Shown here piece by piece: positions 6,302 to 6,602 of a stretch of DNA of 6,602 nt. The notes under the pieces were generated by a model. The model saw only the letters and a list, made by a program, of their open reading frames with translations. It did not search any database and was not told where the DNA came from. Every line of letters begins with the position of its first letter. Position 1 is the stretch's first letter. This DNA comes from Moraxellaceae bacterium (GTDB lineage Bacteria; Pseudomonadota; Gammaproteobacteria; Pseudomonadales; Moraxellaceae). The stretch lies in the NCBI GenBank assembly GCA_030684415.1, contig JAUXNL010000087.1:1-6602 (forward strand). Reading direction: 5' to 3'. The position numbers and the translations under genes were made by a program.

Positions 6302-6330
6302 AAAGTAGTCATCCCGTTTTGTGAAGTCAA
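6302..6330 (-). promoter_or_regulatory. Sigma70-like promoter of the precursor gene
   Basis: On the minus strand TTGACT (6330-6325; five of six bases match the -35 consensus) is followed after exactly 17 bp by TACTTT (6307-6302; the key first, second and last bases of a -10 box). Transcription would begin near 6295, giving a leader of about 170 nt before the ATG at 6123. The -35 box occupies the centre of the palindrome at 6318-6337. Confidence 0.55.
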
Positions 6331-6337
6331 TCACAAA
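6318..6337. promoter_or_regulatory. CRP/Clp-type palindrome overlapping the -35 box
   Basis: TTTGTGA (6318-6324) and TCACAAA (6331-6337) are exact inverted copies with a six-base spacer. The site contains TGTGA-N6-TCACA, the half-sites and spacing of CRP and of Clp in Xanthomonads. It is centred near -32.5 relative to the predicted start point. That is closer than the -41.5 usual for class II activation, so as drawn it would act as an operator blocking RNA polymerase. If the true start point lies farther downstream the same site could activate. Confidence 0.6.
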
Positions 6338-6602
6338 GCGACGGGCCGAGCGGTTATCTAAAGGGGATGAACTGTATTGACATCGCTGCCGGGCTTTTTG
6401 GCCAATGCCGGTGCAAATTTTCAGAGCGCTGCCCCGTCGCAGGGCGCATGCACCGCAACGGACAGCCTAGCGGTGTGGCGATAAGGAGTGGCGGCTTTCT
6501 TTGCTTACTTTCTTTGCCGAGCAAAGAAAGTAAGGCCCCGCCAGCAGGGCGCCACGCCTCTCGCAGAGAAGCAGCCGGAGCAACCTCGTCGGAGCACTCA
6601 CC
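6338..6602. other. Upstream intergenic stretch at the right edge
   Basis: No gene is supported here. A plus-strand frame from an ATG at 6367 stays open to the window end, but it reads straight through the hairpin repeat at 6504-6534 and its Shine-Dalgarno-like GGGG abuts the ATG with no spacer. I take it as spurious. The stretch also holds one copy of the 11-bp motif ATCTAAAGGGG (6356-6366), which recurs at 6138-6148. Confidence 0.5.
6504..6534. repeat. Perfect 14-bp hairpin of a probable interspersed intergenic repeat
   Basis: CTTACTTTCTTTGC (6504-6517) pairs exactly with GCAAAGAAAGTAAG (6521-6534) around the loop CGA. I recall closely similar TTACTTTCTTTG...CAAAGAAAGTAA palindromes followed by GCCCCGCC-like sequence scattered between genes in Xanthomonads and Burkholderiales, where they are often misannotated as small proteins. 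That family link is from memory; the palindrome itself is certain. Confidence 0.6.

Noticed and set aside
6367..6602. Plus-strand frame open to the right edge (begins MNCIDIAAGLFGQ)
   Set aside because: It reads through the palindromic intergenic repeat, producing the GGFLCLLSLPSKESKAP-type sequence I associate with misannotated repeats, and its start has no properly spaced ribosome site.

Overview
The window is GC-rich proteobacterial DNA carrying a small peptide-secretion locus. All convincing genes lie on the minus strand and read from the right edge towards the left. The high-GC codon use, the style of the peptidase-containing ABC transporter and an exact TGTGA-N6-TCACA palindrome fit a gammaproteobacterium, possibly Xanthomonadales/Lysobacteraceae. 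A betaproteobacterium is not excluded, because no taxonomic marker gene is present.

Right part (about 5900-6602). A hairpin-bearing intergenic repeat lies near the right edge (6504-6534). Next comes a sigma70-like promoter whose -35 box sits inside a CRP/Clp-type palindrome (6318-6337), then a structured leader of about 170 nt. It precedes a small precursor-peptide gene (5914-6123). The peptide has a textbook 17-residue double-glycine leader and a 52-residue core. The core holds six tandem C-x-P-K-P-x units plus a closing Cys: seven cysteines spaced exactly six residues apart, nine lysines, seventeen prolines and no acidic residue. I do not recognise this core family.

Middle (5282-5913). Seven back-to-back stem-loops (5658-5896) begin 17 nt after the peptide stop codon and leave little unpaired sequence. 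The one farthest downstream looks like a terminator. About 375 bp with no convincing gene follows.

Left part (1-5281). A HlyD-type membrane fusion protein (3983-5281) and a C39-peptidase ABC exporter (1840-3969) lie 13 bp apart and should form a type I secretion pump, with TolC presumably supplied from elsewhere in the genome. A 12-segment DUF2306-like membrane protein follows (143-1714). The first 33 codons of another gene, possibly an AraC-type regulator, run off the left edge.

Working model (inference): the precursor is made at high level under a CRP-family regulator and its transcript is largely ended or processed at the hairpin array. The ABC exporter's C39 domain removes the leader after GG while the ABC/fusion-protein pair exports the Cys/Pro/Lys-rich core. 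No maturation enzyme (LanM, radical SAM, YcaO or similar), no recognisable immunity gene and no TolC gene is visible. The core's activity could be antimicrobial, metal-binding or structural, and it is not settled by the sequence.
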